Below are positions 25,288 through 31,782 of a stretch of DNA of 33,153 bases, piece by piece. Where the stretch lies: NCBI GenBank assembly GCA_964481775.1, contig CAYZUX010000035.1, positions 1 through 33,153 of the forward strand, written 5' to 3'. A model generated the notes under the pieces. It searched no databases. It worked only from the letters and a program-made list of their open reading frames with translations, and was not told the origin of the DNA. The DNA comes from OLB16 sp964481775 (lineage in GTDB: Bacteria > Hinthialibacterota > Hinthialibacteria > OLB16). The position numbers and the translations under genes were made by a program. How positions within the stretch are numbered: position 1 is the first letter of the stretch; every line of letters starts with the position of its first letter.

Positions 25288-25641
25288 ATGGGTGCTAAAG
25301 CCAGTCATAAGTTTGCACGTGTCGCGCCAAGGAAATGCCGCCTGGTCGCCGATATGATCCGTGGTAAAGCCTACCACGAGGCTCAGGCGATCCTGCATTT
25401 TACCTTCAACAAGCCGGCCCGTCTGGTGGAAAAGGTATTACAATCCGCCTATCACAATGCCATCGAGAATGAACGCCTGGATAGAGACTCGCTGTTTGTT
25501 TCCAGGGTTTGGGTGGATGAGGCAGGAATGGCCGGTATTCAGGGAAAATTGAAGAGGATCCAACCCGCGCCGCAGGGACGTGCGCATCCGATCCTCAAAC
25601 GTGCCAGCCATATCCATGTCGAACTTGAGGAACGCCAGTAA
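25288..25641 (+). CDS. rplV: 50S ribosomal protein L22
   Basis: 117 aa. VAPRKCRLVADMIRGK (about 12-27), YNAIENERLD-like helix (YHNAIENERLD) and the beta-hairpin KRIQPAPQGRAHPILKRASHI (about 90-110) that forms part of the exit tunnel are typical. No insertion or deletion is seen in the hairpin, the region altered in macrolide-resistant strains. GAAGG precedes the ATG. Confidence 0.96.
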   Translation: MGAKASHKFARVAPRKCRLVADMIRGKAYHEAQAILHFTFNKPARLVEKVLQSAYHNAIENERLDRDSLFVSRVWVDEAGMAGIQGKLKRIQPAPQGRAHPILKRASHIHVELEERQ

Positions 25642-25673
25642 GGGGCCGCTGAAAGGAAGGGAGACCAAGGCCA

Positions 25674-26357
25674 GTGGGACAGAAAGTTCACCCTAAAGCA
25701 AACCGCCTCGGCGTGACCACGACTTGGAAGTCCAAGTGGTATGCCGAGAAGAATTTCGCCGACTATCTTCATGAGGACCGGATGATCCGGAACCTGGTGA
25801 AGAAACAGCTCTCCCATGCCGGCATCTCGAATGTGGAGATCGAACGCTACACCAAGCGTCTGCGCATCACCATCCACACCGCGCGGCCTGGCATTATCAT
25901 CGGCCGCCGTGGCCAGGAAGTCGAAAGGTTGAAGAAGCTGGTCCAGTCGAAGACCGACAAGCAGGTGGTTCTGAATATCCAGGAGATCAAGATCGCCGAC
26001 CTGGATGCTCAATTGGTGTCGGAGAACATCGCCCTGCAGCTTGAAAACCGCGCTTCTTTCAGGAGAACCCTCAAACGCGCTATTCAGAGCGTGATGCAGG
26101 CCGGGGCTCTGGGAACACGAGTGGTGGTTTCAGGACGATTGGGCGGAGCCGAAATGTCACGTACCGAGGGTTACCGCGAGGGACGGGTTCCCTTGCATAC
26201 CTTCCGCGCTGACATCGACTATGGCTTTGCTCAGGCACGCACCACTTATGGTGTGATCGGCGTGAAGGTCTGGATCTTCAAGGGCGAAGTATTACCACGC
26301 CGCCCACAGGAAGTTGTGATCGAAGAGGAGGCCACGGCATCCCATGCTAATGCCTAA
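25674..26357 (+). CDS. rpsC: 30S ribosomal protein S3
   Basis: 227 aa starting at GTG: MGQKVHPKANRLG, as expected. The KH RNA-binding domain has GIIIGRRGQEVERLKK (about 77-92), with the G-x-x-G loop. The C-terminal domain contains GALGTRVVVSGRLGGAEMSRTE and a VPLHTFRADIDYG motif. S3 forms the mRNA entry helicase with S4 and S5. The last codons overlap the start of rplP by 14 bp. Confidence 0.97.
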   Translation: MGQKVHPKANRLGVTTTWKSKWYAEKNFADYLHEDRMIRNLVKKQLSHAGISNVEIERYTKRLRITIHTARPGIIIGRRGQEVERLKKLVQSKTDKQVVLNIQEIKIADLDAQLVSENIALQLENRASFRRTLKRAIQSVMQAGALGTRVVVSGRLGGAEMSRTEGYREGRVPLHTFRADIDYGFAQARTTYGVIGVKVWIFKGEVLPRRPQEVVIEEEATASHANA

Positions 26358-26766
26358 GCGGAGCAAATTCCGCAAACACCAAAAGGGGAAAATGAGGGGA
26401 ACCGCATACCGCGGAAGCGAGGTTTCCTTTGGCGAGTATGGACTGAAGGCGATCACCCCGGGTTGGGTGACTTCACGGCAGATTGAGGCCGCGCGTATCG
26501 CCATCACCCGTTATATGAAACGTTCCGGTAAGGTCTGGATCCGTGTTTTTCCTCACAAACCGGTTACCAAACACCCCGCTGAAACCCGTATGGGAAGCGG
26601 TAAAGGCACCCCGGAAATGCATGTGGTCGTGGTAAAACCCGGCATGATCCTTTTCGAGATCGAGGGTGTGCCACGTCACATGGCGGAAGAAGCCATGAGG
26701 TTGGCGGGACATAAACTCCCAGTCAGAACACGTACCGTCAGCCGTGACGAGATACGCATCGAATAG
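26344..26766 (+). CDS. rplP: 50S ribosomal protein L16
   Basis: 140 aa beginning MLMPKRSKFRKHQKGKMRG; many L16 proteins start ML-[ML]-PKR, which favours 26344 over the ATG two codons on. VWIRVFPHKPVTKHPAETRMGSGKG-type core is intact (about 60-84), with the conserved Arg loop that contacts A-site tRNA. It overlaps rpsC by 14 bp, so the two are translationally coupled. Confidence 0.97.
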   Translation: MLMPKRSKFRKHQKGKMRGTAYRGSEVSFGEYGLKAITPGWVTSRQIEAARIAITRYMKRSGKVWIRVFPHKPVTKHPAETRMGSGKGTPEMHVVVVKPGMILFEIEGVPRHMAEEAMRLAGHKLPVRTRTVSRDEIRIE

Positions 26767-26778
26767 GAAGAGCCACGC

Positions 26779-26988
26779 ATGAAAGCCAACGACTTTCGCG
26801 ACATGACCAAGACCGAAATCAGTAGTAAGGTGAAAGCTCTCAAGGAAGAGCTCTTCTCCCAAAGGTTTAAAACGGCCACGGGTCAGCTGGAAAACACAAA
26901 CATGATCAAGTCCCTGAAGCGGGACATTGCGCGTGGGTTAACCGTGCTGAAAGAGACCGAGCTTGTCGAGAGTAAGAAAAATGCCTAG
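26779..26988 (+). CDS. rpmC: 50S ribosomal protein L29
   Basis: 69 aa of two antiparallel helices. MKANDFRDMTKTEISSKVK, then LKEELFSQRFKTATGQLEN (about 21-39), is the family signature. L29 lies next to L23 at the tunnel exit. AGGAAGAG precedes the ATG. Its last 8 nt overlap the rpsQ start. Confidence 0.95.
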   Translation: MKANDFRDMTKTEISSKVKALKEELFSQRFKTATGQLENTNMIKSLKRDIARGLTVLKETELVESKKNA

Positions 26989-27238
26989 GAAATCGCTCCG
27001 CAAAGTCCGTGTCGGGACAGTGGTCTCGTCGAAAATGGATAAAACAGCCGTGGTTCTCGTCGAACGTCTCGTCGAGCACCCCCTGTATGGAAAAACGGTC
27101 AAAAGCAGCCGGAAATACCATGCGCATGATGAACAGAACCAGTGTTCGGAGGGGGACTTGGTCCGTATGATGGAGACCCGGCCGCTCTCGAAAACCAAGT
27201 GCTGGAGAGTTTTGGAAATCGTTAAGAAAGCCGGATGA
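26981..27238 (+). CDS. rpsQ: 30S ribosomal protein S17
   Basis: 85 aa from the ATG at 26981 (MPRKSLRKVRVGTVVSSKMDKT), the usual length; an in-frame TTG at 26963 is less likely. An OB-fold with HPLYGKTVKSSRKYHAHDE (about 37-55) and GDLVRMMETRPLSKTK (about 62-77) is typical. S17 binds the 5' domain of 16S rRNA early in assembly. It overlaps rpmC by 8 bp. It ends the S10 block; 74 bp follow before rplN. Confidence 0.96.
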   Translation: MPRKSLRKVRVGTVVSSKMDKTAVVLVERLVEHPLYGKTVKSSRKYHAHDEQNQCSEGDLVRMMETRPLSKTKCWRVLEIVKKAG

Positions 27239-27312
27239 CCCAGGTTTGAATGCACCCTCCGGCGGGTCAATGAAATGCAGCCGGGGAGTAGAAAACAGGG
27301 AACGAGTTTGTT

Positions 27313-27681
27313 ATGATTCAGGAACAAACCTATCTTTCTGTCGCTGACAACACAGGCGCAAAAAAGGTCCAATGTATTCGGGTTTTGGGCGGGACCAACC
27401 GGCGCTATGCGAGTCTGGGAGATCTGATCGTTGTCGCGGTCAAGGAAGCCATCCCAGAGGGTACTGTCAAGAAGGGTGAGGTCAAGAAGGCTGTCATTGT
27501 TAGAATGCGTAAAGTCTTCCGCCGTCCGGATGGTTCCTACATCCGTTTCGACGAGAACGCTGCCGTCTTGGTCAATGATGCGAAAGAACCGATCGGAACT
27601 CGTGTTTTCGGGCCGATCGCCAGGGAATTAAGAGACCGGAAGTACATGCGGATCGTCTCCTTGGCCCCGGAGGTGATCTGA
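27313..27681 (+). CDS. rplN: 50S ribosomal protein L14
   Basis: 122 aa, exact family length. MIQEQTYLSVADNTGAKKVQ (1-20), the GDLIVVAVKEAIPEG strand and FDENAAVLVNDAKEPIGTRV are characteristic. L14 forms intersubunit bridges. It opens the spc block. Unlike in most bacteria, rplX does not follow directly; a non-ribosomal exported-protein gene stands between them. Confidence 0.97.
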   Translation: MIQEQTYLSVADNTGAKKVQCIRVLGGTNRRYASLGDLIVVAVKEAIPEGTVKKGEVKKAVIVRMRKVFRRPDGSYIRFDENAAVLVNDAKEPIGTRVFGPIARELRDRKYMRIVSLAPEVI

Positions 27682-27682
27682 T

Positions 27683-27700
27683 CTCCTCGATTCTGAGGGG
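27683..27700 (+). other. RNA hairpin upstream of the inserted gene
   Basis: CTCCTC (27683-27688) pairs with GAGGGG (27695-27700) through one G-U pair, closing a 6-nt loop just after the rplN stop. There is no T-run, so no intrinsic terminator. It may separate rplN expression from the next gene, but the stem is short. Confidence 0.35.
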
Positions 27701-27735
27701 GTACAGGGGCCAGCGTAAGCAGGAGGTAGGGGATC

Positions 27736-28107
27736 GTGAAAAGATGCGTTGTTTTAGGTTCGTTGGTCCTGGGTATTGGATTGTTGTGGATGTGTGATAG
27801 CGCACAGGGACAAACAGCGACTGAGAAACTGGGACGCGGTCTCGCCAACACCTTCTTGGGTGTTTTCGAGATTCCCAATCAGATCGCGAACACTTACCGT
27901 GAGAACACGGGAAAGTACATCCCAAATCGTGACAGGGCCACCATTAAGGCCATGTCCGTCGGTACAGTCCGTGGCTTCAGGGAAGGATTTCGGCGTACGG
28001 CTCATGGTGTTTGGGATACAGTGACTTTCTTGAGCCCCGGGCCAGGTGGGAATAACTTTAAATCCCGCATTCAACCCGAGTACATCACGGAAACGTACGA
28101 TTTCTGA
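27736..28107 (+). CDS. Exported TIGR04073-like (exosortase-associated) protein inserted in the spc operon
   Basis: 123 aa starting at GTG with a near-perfect AGGAGGT 9 nt upstream. Residues 1-26 form a Sec signal peptide: MKRC, a hydrophobic core (VVLGSLVLGIGLLW) and a cut near SAQGQ. The mature part reads TEKLGRGLANTFLGVFEIP (about 29-47), then a basic middle with MSVGTVRGFREGFRRTAHGV (about 75-94) and the end IQPEYITETYDF. This K-L-x-R-G-L-x-N-x-x-x-G-x-x-E-I-P pattern, the V-x-G-x-x-x-x-x-x-R-x-x-x-G-[VI]-[WY]-[DE]-x-[VL]-TF segment and the terminal PEY match my recollection of the TIGR04073 family, which tracks with exosortase-bearing bacteria. Function is unknown; the location is the cell envelope. 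Lying between rplN and rplX, it should be transcribed with ribosomal genes and therefore abundantly. Confidence 0.8.
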   Translation: MKRCVVLGSLVLGIGLLWMCDSAQGQTATEKLGRGLANTFLGVFEIPNQIANTYRENTGKYIPNRDRATIKAMSVGTVRGFREGFRRTAHGVWDTVTFLSPGPGGNNFKSRIQPEYITETYDF

Positions 28108-28143
28108 ATCCTGGCCTCCGTTCGATTCCGATCAGGAGGGACC

Positions 28144-28175
28144 CGCGAGCCTCGGGGGTGACCCCGAGGTTTGTG
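28144..28175 (+). other. Strong GC-rich hairpin with GNRA-type loop before rplX
   Basis: CCTCGGGG (28150-28157) and CCCCGAGG (28162-28169) form a perfect 8-bp stem capped by GTGA, which is a GNRA tetraloop in RNA. Six more pairs, including three G-U, can extend the stem to 28144-28175. No T-run follows, so it is not a standard terminator. It ends about 18 nt before the rplX ATG and just before its ribosome binding site (AGGAAGGTGAG), so a processing, stability or translational-control role is plausible. Confidence 0.65.
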
Positions 28176-28193
28176 TGTGAGGAAGGTGAGATT

Positions 28194-28436
28194 ATGACGA
28201 AAGCATATGTAAAAAAAGGGAATACCGTGAAGGTGATCAGTGGGAACCGCCGTGACCGCGGCCGCACTGGCAAAGTGCTGCGTGTGTTCCCCAAGGAACA
28301 ACGGATTTTGGTGGAGAACATCAACCTGAGGAAGAAGCATGTACGTCCCAACCCTCAGAAAAATGTCAAGGGTGGCATCATCGATCGTGAGCTGCCGATC
28401 CATCAGTCCAATGTCCAGGTCATCAGCGAAGATTAA
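28194..28436 (+). CDS. rplX: 50S ribosomal protein L24
   Basis: 80 aa from the ATG at 28194 (MTKAYVKKGNTVKVISGNRR), with AGGAAGGTGAG in front; an upstream in-frame ATG at 28158 falls inside the hairpin and is unlikely. The KOW motif GNTVKVISGNRRDRGRTGKV (about 9-28), NLRKKHVRPNP and GGIIDRELPIHQSNV are typical. It is short for L24 (often about 100 aa), ending at VQVISED without the C-terminal extension. L24 is an assembly initiator of the 50S subunit. Confidence 0.95.
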   Translation: MTKAYVKKGNTVKVISGNRRDRGRTGKVLRVFPKEQRILVENINLRKKHVRPNPQKNVKGGIIDRELPIHQSNVQVISED

Positions 28437-28454
28437 TCGGAGCCAAACCGAACT

Positions 28455-28994
28455 ATGAACAGGCTTCAACAAAAATATACTGAACAGGTTGTCCCGGCCC
28501 TCATCAAGAGGTTTTCCTACTCCAACCCCATGCAGGTCCCGCGCCTGGTGAAGGTGACCCTGAATATGGGTGTTGGTGAGGGATCAAGGGACATCAAGAT
28601 CCTGGAGGCCCTGCGCGTCAACATGGCCGCCATCGCCGCGCAACATCCGGTCGTGACACGGGCACGGAAATCGGTCTCGAATTTCAAGGTGCGCCAGGGA
28701 ATGCCGATCGGGTGCATGGTGACCCTCAGACGAGAGAGGATGTGGTCTCTCCTCGACCGGCTGATGACCATTGCCATCCCGCGCATCCGTGACTTCCGTG
28801 GCTTGCCAACCCGTAGTTTTGACGGGCGTGGGAATTACACGTTCGGATTGACCGAGCAGCTGGTCTTTCCCGAAATCCATTACGACAACATTCCCAAGTT
28901 GCATGGCATGGATGTCACCATCGTGACCACTGCCCGCAACGATGAAGAGGGACGTGAGCTGCTCACGCTCCTCGGGATGCCGTTCAGAAAATAG
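28455..28994 (+). CDS. rplE: 50S ribosomal protein L5
   Basis: 179 aa, exact family length. MNRLQQKYTEQVVPALIKRF (1-20), KVTLNMGVGEGSRD, GQ-like TRARKSVSNFKVRQGMPIGC (about 74-93), FGLTEQLVFPEIHYD and a terminal EEGRELLTLLGMPFRK are characteristic. L5 binds 5S rRNA and contacts S13. The ribosome binding site is weak; coupling to rplX, 18 bp upstream, is likely. Confidence 0.97.
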   Translation: MNRLQQKYTEQVVPALIKRFSYSNPMQVPRLVKVTLNMGVGEGSRDIKILEALRVNMAAIAAQHPVVTRARKSVSNFKVRQGMPIGCMVTLRRERMWSLLDRLMTIAIPRIRDFRGLPTRSFDGRGNYTFGLTEQLVFPEIHYDNIPKLHGMDVTIVTTARNDEEGRELLTLLGMPFRK

Positions 28995-29020
28995 CTGGTT
29001 GAAGGGAAACACTTGGATCC

Positions 29021-29206
29021 ATGGCCAAGAAGAGTTGGATAGTTAAGTCGCAGCGTCCACCAAAGTTCACGACCCGGGCCTATCACCGCTGCCAGGTGTG
29101 CGGACGGTCGCGGGGGTATTACCGGAAATTCCGGCTATGCCGAATCTGTCTGCGCGAGATGGCTCACCGGGGCGAAATCCCCGGAATGACCAAGGCCAGC
29201 TGGTAA
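29021..29206 (+). CDS. rpsN: 30S ribosomal protein S14, zinc type (type Z)
   Basis: 61 aa, the short C+ form. The zinc ribbon is complete: C24-x2-C27 in RCQVCGR and C40-x2-C43 in LCRICLRE. FTTRAYHRC and the end MAHRGEIPGMTKASW are typical. S14 sits in the 30S head. The zinc-independent long paralogue is not in this window. Order rplE-rpsN-rpsH is canonical. Confidence 0.97.
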   Translation: MAKKSWIVKSQRPPKFTTRAYHRCQVCGRSRGYYRKFRLCRICLREMAHRGEIPGMTKASW

Positions 29207-29225
29207 CTGAGAGGGAGATGACCCG

Positions 29226-29624
29226 ATGTCAATGACTGACCCGATTGCGGATTTTCTGACACGGATCCGTAACGCCAACGTGGTGATGAAAGACCGCGTC
29301 GAAATGCCCTCCTCGAAACTCAAGAGGAGCCTGGCCAATATCCTCAAACAGGAAGGCTTTATCAGGAACTACCGTTACCTGGACAATAAGAAACAAGGGA
29401 TCCTCAGGATCTACCTGAAGTACGGCGAGGAGGGAGAACGTGTGATCTCCCACCTCGAAAGAGTCAGCAAACCCAGTGTCCGCGTTTACGTGGGCAAAGA
29501 GGATATCCCCAAGGTGCAAGGCGGGATCGGAGTGGTGATCCTTTCCACCAATCAAGGGGTCATGTCTGGAAAGCAGGCCCGTAAACTGGGCATCGGCGGG
29601 GAAGTTCTCTGCCGGATCTGGTGA
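29226..29624 (+). CDS. rpsH: 30S ribosomal protein S8
   Basis: 132 aa. MTDPIADFLTRIRNANVV, MPSSKLKRSLANILKQEGFI and the C-terminal STNQGVMSGKQARKLGIGG-EVLCRIW segments are diagnostic. S8 binds the central domain of 16S rRNA and, in E. coli, represses the spc operon at the L5 start; no equivalent site was recognised here. GAGGGAG precedes the ATG; the stop is 6 bp before rplF. Confidence 0.97.
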   Translation: MSMTDPIADFLTRIRNANVVMKDRVEMPSSKLKRSLANILKQEGFIRNYRYLDNKKQGILRIYLKYGEEGERVISHLERVSKPSVRVYVGKEDIPKVQGGIGVVILSTNQGVMSGKQARKLGIGGEVLCRIW

Positions 29625-29630
29625 AGGATT

Positions 29631-30170
29631 ATGTCAAGGATAGGAAAACTTCCCATCGCAATCCCGAAAGGGGTACAGGTCAAAGTGGATGCCGGACAGG
29701 TCGAGGTCAAAGGCCCGAAAGGCACCCTCGCCAGGCCGATTCCACCATGTGTTCAGGTGAACACGGACGATGGCCGGATTCTGGTCACCCGCGAGGAAAG
29801 TGACGACCGCCGTGGAAAGGCCATGCACGGTTTGGCTCGCGCACTCATCAATAACATGGTGACCGGAGTCACCCAGGGCTTCGAAAAGAAACTCGAGATC
29901 ATCGGTGTGGGTTATCGAGCCGCAGTCGAAGGAACCACCCTCAGACTCGAACTGGGATACTCACACCCGATTTTTTACCCCTTCCCCAAGGGGATTGATA
30001 TCAAGGTCGAAAAGAATACGCAACTTTCGGTGACGGGAATTGACAACGAGGTGGTTGGTCAAACCGCTGCGGAGATTCGCGCTTTCCGTAGTCCGGAACC
30101 TTATAAGGGCAAGGGTGTCCGGTATGCTGGAGAGCAGATCAAGCTGAAAGTCGGCAAGAAGAACGCTTAA
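29631..30170 (+). CDS. rplF: 50S ribosomal protein L6
   Basis: 179 aa. MSRIGKLPIAIPKGVQVKV (1-19), the NNMVTGVTQGFEKKLEIIGVG-type hinge between the two similar domains (about 75-95), and FRSPEPYKGKGVRYAGE (about 151-167) are characteristic. L6 lies near the factor-binding site. GAAGGAT gives a good ribosome binding site just before the ATG. Confidence 0.97.
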   Translation: MSRIGKLPIAIPKGVQVKVDAGQVEVKGPKGTLARPIPPCVQVNTDDGRILVTREESDDRRGKAMHGLARALINNMVTGVTQGFEKKLEIIGVGYRAAVEGTTLRLELGYSHPIFYPFPKGIDIKVEKNTQLSVTGIDNEVVGQTAAEIRAFRSPEPYKGKGVRYAGEQIKLKVGKKNA

Positions 30171-30192
30171 CCGATGAGGTCATAAGGCACTC

Positions 30193-30558
30193 ATGACGGT
30201 CAAAACACGAAGAGTAGGACGTGATGCCAGGCATCGCCGCGTGCGGAAGAAGGTGTTTGGTACCGCTGAACGGCCGAGACTGGCTGTTTTCCGGTCATTA
30301 CGCCATATGGTGGGCCAGGTGATCGATGATACCACGGGGAGAACCCTCTGCGCGGTGACCACGAGCTCCAAGGAATTCAAGGAGCAAGTGAAATCCACCG
30401 GTGGAGTCGAAGCCGCCGCTAAAGCGGGGAAACTGATCGGCGAGAAGATCAAAGCCATCGGTCTCACTCAGGTTGTCTTCGATCGCGGCGGTTATCTCTA
30501 TCATGGCCGTGTGAAGGCCTTTGCAGACGCAGCCCGAGAGGCGGGAGTCGACTTCTAA
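30193..30558 (+). CDS. rplR: 50S ribosomal protein L18
   Basis: 121 aa. RRVRKKVFGTAERPRLAVFR (about 15-34), QVIDDTTGRTLC and the terminal YLYHGRVKAFADAAREAGV-DF are diagnostic. L18 binds 5S rRNA together with L5. Spacing to rplF is 22 bp, with AAGG upstream of the start. Confidence 0.97.
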   Translation: MTVKTRRVGRDARHRRVRKKVFGTAERPRLAVFRSLRHMVGQVIDDTTGRTLCAVTTSSKEFKEQVKSTGGVEAAAKAGKLIGEKIKAIGLTQVVFDRGGYLYHGRVKAFADAAREAGVDF

Positions 30559-30578
30559 ATCCTGAATTGGAATCCGGA

Positions 30579-31091
30579 ATGAGGAACGAGCAGGCAAAGT
30601 CAACACAGAAGGGCGACCTTCAGGAAAAGATCATCCATGTCAGCCGCAGCGCGAAAGTGGTGAAGGGTGGACGCCGTTTCTCCTTCAGTGCGCTGGTGGC
30701 GGTGGGGGATGGAAAGGGTAGGGTCGGCTTGGGCCATGGTAAGGCCGCCGAGGTGCCCGATGCCATCCGCAAGGCCGTGGAAAAGGCTTCTCAGAACCTG
30801 TTCTCGGTTCCCATGATCGGAGCCACGATTCCACATGAGATCCAGGGAGAATTCAGTGCCGCGAGAGTCCTCCTCAAACCGGCTTCACGCGGTACCGGCG
30901 TCATCGCGGGTGGGCCAGTACGCGCCATCCTGGAGGTCTCCGGGGTTGAGGATATCCTGACCAAGTCACTCGGTTCCAGTAACCAGATCAATATCGCCAA
31001 GGCCACCATTGAGGGGCTGAAGGGTCTGCGTTTGGCCTCCCAGGCAGCCGTGCTGCGTGGAAAGACTGTCCGGGAAGTCCTGGGATACTGA
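30579..31091 (+). CDS. rpsE: 30S ribosomal protein S5
   Basis: 170 aa from the ATG at 30579; a TTG at 30567 in frame is less likely. KVVKGGRRFSFSALVAVGDG (about 25-44) is the dsRBD-like S5 N-domain. GVIAGGPVRAILEVSGVEDILTK-type and SSNQINIAKATIEGL segments complete the C-domain. S5 helps decoding fidelity and mRNA unwinding. The residues around GGRRF linked to spectinomycin resistance look wild type. Confidence 0.96.
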   Translation: MRNEQAKSTQKGDLQEKIIHVSRSAKVVKGGRRFSFSALVAVGDGKGRVGLGHGKAAEVPDAIRKAVEKASQNLFSVPMIGATIPHEIQGEFSAARVLLKPASRGTGVIAGGPVRAILEVSGVEDILTKSLGSSNQINIAKATIEGLKGLRLASQAAVLRGKTVREVLGY

Positions 31092-31100
31092 GAGAGCATC

Positions 31101-31289
31101 ATGACCGGTAAAAAAGTACGGATCACACTTAAAAAAAGCGCCCATGGCCGTAAACCTGCACGGGCTGCAACCCTGGTTGCCCTTGGACTTCACAAGATCA
31201 ACCAATCCATCGAAGTTGAAATGACTCCCCAGGTTCTGGGGATGACCCGCAAGGTCTCGGATCTGATTTCTGTCGAGGAGACATCGTGA
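31101..31289 (+). CDS. rpmD: 50S ribosomal protein L30
   Basis: 62 aa, usual for the short bacterial L30. VRITLKKSAHGRKPARAATL (about 6-25) and LGLHKINQSIEVEMTPQVLGM, with the ferredoxin-like fold pattern, are typical. L30 is non-universal in bacteria and retained here. Its TGA overlaps the rplO GTG by 4 bp (GTGA). Confidence 0.95.
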   Translation: MTGKKVRITLKKSAHGRKPARAATLVALGLHKINQSIEVEMTPQVLGMTRKVSDLISVEETS

Positions 31290-31777
31290 GTTCCCCAAAA
31301 CTCTCTCCAAATCCAGGGTCTAAACAAAAAAAGAAGCGACTTGGCAGGGGGTATGGCTCTGGCCTCGGCAAAACTGCTGGACGTGGAACTAAAGGGCATG
31401 GTGCACGCTCCGGGTTCACGAAACGGGCCTGGTTTGAGGGTGGTCAGATGCCCCTCCAACGGCGTGTTCCAAAAGTTGGCTTCACTCCTTTGAATCGTGT
31501 CGAGTTCCAGATCGTGAACTTGAGCACTCTGGCCAAGCTTGAAACCGGAGCCAGGGTGACCCCCTCGGAGATGGCGGCCAAAGGATGGATCAAGGATTCC
31601 GAGGGCCTGGTCAAGGTTCTTGCGGATGGGGACTTTGCCGTGAAGGTTGAACTTCATGCCCATGCATTCAGTAAGAGTGCACTGGACAAGATCAGCAAGG
31701 CGGGCGGCAATGCCGTCGTGATTCCACGTTTTTCCCCGGCCTCTGAAGGCCGGTCAGGTACTTCTGCTAAGAGCTGA
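31286..31777 (+). CDS. rplO: 50S ribosomal protein L15
   Basis: 163 aa starting at GTG with GAGGAG upstream, overlapping rpmD by 4 bp. RLGRGYGSGLGKTAGRGTKG (about 18-37), then HGARSGF and GGQMPLQRRVPKVGF (about 51-65), are diagnostic of L15. The C-terminal domain (VELHAHAFSKSALDKISKAGG) is complete, with a short Ser-rich extension. L15 is a late 50S assembly protein. It precedes secY by 5 bp. Confidence 0.97.
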   Translation: MSSPKLSPNPGSKQKKKRLGRGYGSGLGKTAGRGTKGHGARSGFTKRAWFEGGQMPLQRRVPKVGFTPLNRVEFQIVNLSTLAKLETGARVTPSEMAAKGWIKDSEGLVKVLADGDFAVKVELHAHAFSKSALDKISKAGGNAVVIPRFSPASEGRSGTSAKS

Positions 31778-31782
31778 CAGGT

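Noticed and set aside
28144..28175. GC-rich hairpin as an intrinsic terminator of the upstream operon
   Set aside because: No T-run follows the stem, and essential ribosomal genes lie directly downstream on the same strand.
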